Shown here: piece by piece, positions 59,574 to 64,000 of the stretch
Layout of the letters: the number at the start of each line of letters is the position of its first letter
Position numbering within the stretch: the first letter of the stretch is position 1
DNA from: Colwellia sp. Arc7-635
GTDB taxonomy: Bacteria; Pseudomonadota; Gammaproteobacteria; Enterobacterales; Alteromonadaceae
Direction: 5' to 3'
Length of the DNA: 64,000 nucleotides
NCBI RefSeq assembly: GCF_003971255.1
Contig: NZ_CP034660.1
Span: 4,677,351-4,741,350, forward strand
Translations under genes and position numbers: made by a program
The notes under the pieces: model-generated
The model's input: only the letters and a program-made list of their open reading frames with translations
What the model was told of the DNA's origin: nothing
Database searches by the model: none

Positions 59574-60959
59574 CTATTTACCGATACAAAATGACGAAAA
59601 TATCTCACTTAATAAGTCATCATTACTAAATTCACCGGTGATTTTATTTAATTCTTGTTGGCAAAAACGTAATTCTTCGGCCAATATTTCTCCGGCTACA
59701 TAAGATTCAAGTTGCTCTAAACCAATTTCTAAATGTTGATGCGCTTGTTCAAGTGCAACCAAATGACGTCGTCTAGCCATAAAACCACCTTCTGTGCTGC
59801 CTTGATAACCCATAATACGCTTTAGATGCTCTGTTAGTTCTGCAACACCGGCCCCTGTTTTTGCTGATAATGTGACCGTTGGTATCGAATTCAATTCGTT
59901 GTAGCCAGTTTTTGCTTGGCTAATATCTGCTTTGTTTCTGATCACTGTTAAGCCTATATTGGCTGGTAGTTTGTCAAAAAATTCAGGCCACACCGTTTTT
60001 GGATCGTCCGTTTCGTCCTGTGCAGAGTCAATCATCAGTAATACGCGGTCTGCTTGTTTGATTTCTTGCCACGCACGTTCAATACCTATTTGTTCTACTT
60101 TATCAGCGCTTTCTCTTAAACCTGCGGTATCAATGATATGTAATGGCATGCCGTCAATGTGGATTTGTTCTGTTAATACGTCACGAGTCGTTCCTTCGAT
60201 ATCAGTAACTATGGCACTCTCTTTACCACTTAATGCATTGAGTAAACTGGATTTACCAGCATTAGGTCGACCCGCAATAACTACCCGCATACCTTCTCTG
60301 ATAATACTGCCTTGTTGCGCTTTATTTTTTACTTCTGCGACTTGTGCAATAATTGCCTTCAAATCGTTCACCACTTTTTCGTCTGCTAAAAAGTCGATTT
60401 CTTCTTCTGGAAAATCAATAGCAGCTTCGACATACATGCGTAAATGTATCGTGTCGTTCACCATTTTATGTACCAGTTTTGAGAAGTCTCCCTGTAGTGA
60501 GTGCAAAGCGCATCGAGCTGCTTGTTCTGAACTAGAGTTGATCAAATCTGCTATCGCTTCAGCTTGTGTTAAGTCGAGTTTGTCATTTAAAAATGCTTGT
60601 TCACTGAACTCACCAGGGCCTGCCATACGCACTTTAGGCAATGCGAGTATCTCTTTAAGTAACATATCTAATATAACGGGGCCACCGTGTCCCTGTAGCT
60701 CTAATACGTCTTCACCAGTGAAAGAGTTAGGACCTTTAAAGTAAAGGGCAATACCTTGGTCCAGTGCCTGACTATTTTTATCTTTGAATGTTAAATATTC
60801 AGCTTTACGTAATTCGGGTACTTTACCTAAAATTGCTTGAGCGACATTTTTAACTTCAGGCCCTGAAACTCTGATGATGCCTACACCACCTCTACCTGGT
60901 GCTGTGGCTTGTGCTGCAATTGTTTCTTTTTGGCTTGATGAAAAAGCAAGGTTAGACAT
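59574..60959 (-). CDS. mnmE: tRNA modification GTPase MnmE
   Basis: 461 residues. The N-terminal domain has [19 protein letters not shown], the GTPase has GRPNAGKSS (G1), DTAG (G3) and NKAD (G4), and the C-terminus ends FCIGK, the Cys-Gly-Lys that is catalytic. Works with MnmG on wobble uridine. Confidence 0.98.
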   Translation of the reverse strand: MSNLAFSSSQKETIAAQATAPGRGGVGIIRVSGPEVKNVAQAILGKVPELRKAEYLTFKDKNSQALDQGIALYFKGPNSFTGEDVLELQGHGGPVILDMLLKEILALPKVRMAGPGEFSEQAFLNDKLDLTQAEAIADLINSSSEQAARCALHSLQGDFSKLVHKMVNDTIHLRMYVEAAIDFPEEEIDFLADEKVVNDLKAIIAQVAEVKNKAQQGSIIREGMRVVIAGRPNAGKSSLLNALSGKESAIVTDIEGTTRDVLTEQIHIDGMPLHIIDTAGLRESADKVEQIGIERAWQEIKQADRVLLMIDSAQDETDDPKTVWPEFFDKLPANIGLTVIRNKADISQAKTGYNELNSIPTVTLSAKTGAGVAELTEHLKRIMGYQGSTEGGFMARRRHLVALEQAHQHLEIGLEQLESYVAGEILAEELRFCQQELNKITGEFSNDDLLSEIFSSFCIGK

Positions 60960-61104
60960 GGCATGTTCTCAGTTAACGGTAAATTCTTTTAATTGGCGAT
61001 ATTATAAACCGTTAATTACTTGCGTGAAATGCACACAGAGCTTTTGTTTTATTTTTACAGACGAGATTGGGGATAAAGAAGGAGGAAAAGCTAAATTTTG
61101 GATA

Positions 61105-61134
61105 TAAAAAAAGGTAGCCTAAGCTACCTTTTTT
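61105..61134. terminator. yidC operon terminator
   Basis: AAAAAGGTAGC / GCTACCTTTTTT around CTAA, with long A- and T-runs. It lies 17 bases past the yidC stop. Confidence 0.9.
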
Positions 61135-61150
61135 ACAGATAAGAATAATT

Positions 61151-62779
61151 TTACTTCGCTTTGGCTTTTTCGATGCCCGAGAATATTATTTTCATTTGTA
61201 CGATTGAAATAATGTTACTGACTAACCAGTAAAGTACTAATCCTGAAGGGAACCAGAAAAAGAACACGGTAAACATGACTGGCATGTACTGCATTATTTT
61301 TTGTTGCATCGGATCTTGCACAGTCATCGGCTGCATTTTCTGCATAATGAACATACTAACACCCATCAATACCGGTAGAATGTAGAATGGGTCTTGCGCT
61401 GATAAATCTTGGATCCACAGCATAAATGGTGCATGACGTAATTCAACACTTTCTAAAAACACCCAGTAAAGTGCTAAGAAAATTGGCATTTGAACAATTA
61501 ATGGCAAACAACCACCGGCTGGATTAACTTTCTCTTTACGGTAAAGCTCCATCATGGCCTGTGACATTTTTTGCTTATCATCACCAAAACGTTCTTTTAG
61601 CTGTGTCATTTTAGGTTGTAATGCACGCATTTTAGCCATTGAGGTATATTGTGCTTTCGTTAATGGGTACATACCACCTTTAACGATAAGGGTAATGATA
61701 ATTATCGCTACACCCCAGTTAGTAACAATAGACTGGATTTTAATAAGTAACCAAAATAGTGGTTGGCTGATCATGAATAAAAATCCATAATCTATTGTAA
61801 GATCGAGGTTTTCTTCAATGCTCTCAAGAACATCTTGATCTTTAGGGCCAACATAAAATATTGCCGATGTTGTACCTGTGCTGTTTGGTTCAATAGTAAT
61901 AGCAGGAGCTTTAAAGCCTATAACAGCATCTTTGTTACTTGAGTAGCTTGTATATAATTGATTATCAGTAGTTTTTTCAGGAACCCATGCCGATACAAAG
62001 TAGTGTTGCAACATAGCAACCCAACCACCTTGAGTAGAAACATTTAAATTAGTTTCTGCAATGTCATCAAAATCGTATTTCTGATAAACATCTTCAGTTG
62101 TTGAATATGCAGTACCTACGTAAGTTGGAATTAACCCACTTGAACTATCTATTAACGTTGTTTGTTTCAATTGAGCATAAAGTTGTACACTGGCTGGAGT
62201 ACTAGCATTATTCTTAATGATATATTCAACATCAACAGCGTAGCTATCGAAACCAAACGTAAAGCGTTTAGTGACCGATAAACCTGCGTTATCAATATAT
62301 TCCAAATCAATAACAAGAGGTTCATTAGCATTTGCTTGATATGAAGTTGCAGATGTTTGATAAATAGGTCGACCCGGAATTACACGGTCTAAACCTTGAG
62401 CACCTGTTAAGCCACTTTGTGCTACATAACGGTCACGATCGTTACGTAAAATAGTAAATGGTATGCCATTACCTTGTTCAGTATCGAACTTAAGTAATTT
62501 AGCTTCAACAATGTCGCCACCTTTAGTATCAATTTTTAATGATAAAACATTATTAGTCACTGAAATTAGGCTAGCACTTACTGCTGTATTTTCATTGCTT
62601 ATAGAGGTTGCTGTAGCTGATGATTCAGGAACAAATTCACCGTTATTGTTGCTTGGAGTTGTTTGTTGAGTTACTGCTGGTTGCTCAATAACTGGAGCAT
62701 TGTCCGTTTGCCATTGATTAAATAGCAAATAGGTAACAACCATAAGCGCAATAAAAAGAAAACTGCGTTGGGATTCCAT
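61151..62779 (-). CDS. yidC: Membrane protein insertase YidC
   Basis: 542 residues. Helix 1 is MESQRSFLFIALMVVTYLLF, then a periplasmic beta-sandwich domain (about 55-330), and five C-terminal helices with YRKEKVNPAGGCLPLIVQMP. It inserts proteins into the inner membrane. Follows yidD by six bases. Confidence 0.98.
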   Translation of the reverse strand: MESQRSFLFIALMVVTYLLFNQWQTDNAPVIEQPAVTQQTTPSNNNGEFVPESSATATSISNENTAVSASLISVTNNVLSLKIDTKGGDIVEAKLLKFDTEQGNGIPFTILRNDRDRYVAQSGLTGAQGLDRVIPGRPIYQTSATSYQANANEPLVIDLEYIDNAGLSVTKRFTFGFDSYAVDVEYIIKNNASTPASVQLYAQLKQTTLIDSSSGLIPTYVGTAYSTTEDVYQKYDFDDIAETNLNVSTQGGWVAMLQHYFVSAWVPEKTTDNQLYTSYSSNKDAVIGFKAPAITIEPNSTGTTSAIFYVGPKDQDVLESIEENLDLTIDYGFLFMISQPLFWLLIKIQSIVTNWGVAIIIITLIVKGGMYPLTKAQYTSMAKMRALQPKMTQLKERFGDDKQKMSQAMMELYRKEKVNPAGGCLPLIVQMPIFLALYWVFLESVELRHAPFMLWIQDLSAQDPFYILPVLMGVSMFIMQKMQPMTVQDPMQQKIMQYMPVMFTVFFFWFPSGLVLYWLVSNIISIVQMKIIFSGIEKAKAK

Positions 62780-62785
62780 AATGTC

Positions 62786-63034
62786 TTATTTCTCTTTTTT
62801 TGATAGTGGCACGGGATCATGTCCTCCCGCATTGAGTGGGTGGCATTTTAGTATACGTTTGCCTGCTAACCAACAACCTTTTATCACACCAAAGCGATTA
62901 ATTGCTTCTATAGCGTAAAAAGAGCATGTTGGATCAAATCGACAATTGGGACCAAGCAATGGGCTAAGCCAGCGTTGGTAAGCTTTTACTATAGTAATAG
63001 CTACTTTTTGTGGCGCTGAATTATTTTTCGCCAT
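62786..63034 (-). CDS. yidD: Membrane protein insertion efficiency factor YidD
   Basis: 82 residues: [34 protein letters not shown], and [13 protein letters not shown]. Small amphipathic YidC helper. Overlaps the rnpA 3' end by 34 bases, as in most Gammaproteobacteria. Confidence 0.96.
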   Translation of the reverse strand: MAKNNSAPQKVAITIVKAYQRWLSPLLGPNCRFDPTCSFYAIEAINRFGVIKGCWLAGKRILKCHPLNAGGHDPVPLSKKEK

Positions 63035-63357
63035 ATTTTTTCCAATTGCTGATTAATTTCTTTATTTTCGAGCTTGTCAGTGCCAGATTTCACCATAACG
63101 ACCATATCTATATGGGGGAGGTTATGTTGATTTAAACGGAAGCTCTCGCGAATTTGTCGTTTGATACGATTTCGTTGCACAGCTAATTTAACCCGCTTTT
63201 TAGCAATGGCTAGACCAAGACGATTATTATTATCAGAATTTGGGGTGACGAGAATTGTGATGTGGCTAGAGCCAAAACGAAGAGGTTTTGAAAAAACATC
63301 TTGAAATTGACCGGGAGTCAGCAGACGCGACTCCCGATTAAATTCATAAGTAACCAT
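63001..63357 (-). CDS. rnpA: Ribonuclease P protein component
   Basis: 118 residues. The RNA-binding motif is [18 protein letters not shown], with [11 protein letters not shown] before it. Protein part of RNase P in tRNA 5' processing. Overlaps yidD and follows rpmH by 41 bases. Confidence 0.96.
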   Translation of the reverse strand: MVTYEFNRESRLLTPGQFQDVFSKPLRFGSSHITILVTPNSDNNNRLGLAIAKKRVKLAVQRNRIKRQIRESFRLNQHNLPHIDMVVMVKSGTDKLENKEINQQLEKIWRKIIQRHKK

Positions 63358-63398
63358 AGCAGTTACTATTCCTTTAACTTAAATATCAAGTTAAAAGA

Positions 63399-63533
63399 TT
63401 AAGCGCTAAGGCTTGCGCGGCCTTTCGCACGGCGACGTGCAATTACAGCACGACCGTTTTTGGTTGCCATGCGAGCACGGAAACCATGGTTGCGTTTACG
63501 CTTTAATACACTAGGTTGAAATGTTCTTTTCAT
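63399..63533 (-). CDS. rpmH: 50S ribosomal protein L34
   Basis: 44 residues, [20 protein letters not shown] at the start and [10 protein letters not shown] at the end, canonical L34. First gene of the rpmH-rnpA-yidD-yidC group. Confidence 0.98.
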   Translation of the reverse strand: MKRTFQPSVLKRKRNHGFRARMATKNGRAVIARRRAKGRASLSA

Positions 63534-64000
63534 TACGCTAATCCGTCTGTTGTTGTTGCCCTGGCAAAACAGCCTTCATGAGCACACTGGGTCTAAAAAT
63601 GAGGCGAAATTCTATATAGAGAAGCAAACTTTGTCAATGGTTATTATTAACCTATTTTTAAAAAGATCGTTGTGGATCGTCTAGATCTAAAAAATATCCA
63701 CAGTTTTATAACAATTTGCTTTTTGTTAGTACCAAAAATGATAATTTTACCATCATAATTAAATAGTATATTGAATGATTTTTAGCGCTAATTGACTCTA
63801 AAAAAGAGATAGACAGCCCAATTTAATTGAGTTTGTGCAAAATAAATGAAAATAAAGTCGATTTATTTAAATGTCAATATTGATGTTGTGGATAACTATA
63901 GTGATAATAGGTTAATTATAAAAATTACTTTTTACTATGCTGTTTTTTTAACGTTCATTTTGACTTGTTATAAAATACAGTAAAAATAGTATTTCTCAGG
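63534..64000. other. rpmH/dnaA intergenic region with DnaA boxes
   Basis: 467 bases, very AT-rich. A perfect DnaA box (TGTGGATAA) is at 63897-63905, a one-mismatch box (ATATCCACA) at 63694-63702, and a weaker TGTGGATCG at 63671-63679. In this gene order dnaA normally lies next, on the plus strand, just past the window. No gene in this stretch. Confidence 0.75.

Overview
The window looks like a chromosome segment of a marine gammaproteobacterium of the Alteromonadales, most likely a Colwelliaceae member (Colwellia/Thalassotalea type). The basis is the low-GC, AT-rich intergenic DNA, the outer membrane and TonB proteins, and a replication-origin gene block in the usual gammaproteobacterial order. 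The genus is an inference; no rRNA or tRNA gene is present to test it. I saw no phage, insertion sequence with transposase, or CRISPR array.

Positions 1-10,400: the 3' part of a TonB-dependent receptor with a PepSY membrane protein; a three-gene lipoprotein operon (CsgG-like, DUF4810, DUF799); then a five-gene two-component cluster on the plus strand: NtrC-type sigma-54 activator, a 71-residue free-standing DHp domain, a CHASE3 histidine kinase, an Rcp1-like single-domain regulator, and a REC-HK-REC-REC hybrid kinase. Together these look like one phosphorelay. Positions 10,500-16,300: hemerythrin, phospholipase A1 (pldA), a dual-specificity phosphatase/diacylglycerol-kinase fusion, an MscS channel, a small membrane protein and an unknown lipoprotein.

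Positions 16,500-27,300: a yhiI-rbbA-yhhJ type efflux operon whose rbbA-like gene has a one-base frameshift; a DUF2254 protein; a duplicated DUF1328/repeat-lipoprotein module in which one DUF1328 copy has decayed; a beta-barrel protein; and an alpha/beta hydrolase. Positions 27,300-31,600: glmS, a DeoR regulator and glmU, all on the minus strand. Positions 31,900-46,900 form a block that separates glmU from the atp operon. It holds tex, a LysE exporter, a DcaP-like porin, a degenerate acyl-CoA-synthetase C-domain protein, a dipeptidyl peptidase, DUF4105 and DUF3015 proteins, an ECF sigma/regulator/DUF4097 operon, YceI with cytochrome b561, and a DksA-like protein with a DUF465 protein. A palindromic dispersed repeat lies near each edge of this block.

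Positions 47,000-64,000: the minus-strand origin block atpCDGAHFEBI, parB, parA, rsmG, mnmG, oriC (two perfect DnaA boxes and a dense GATC cluster), mioC, mnmE, yidC, yidD, rnpA, rpmH. The last 460 bases carry further DnaA boxes and are probably the upstream region of dnaA, which would start just beyond the window.
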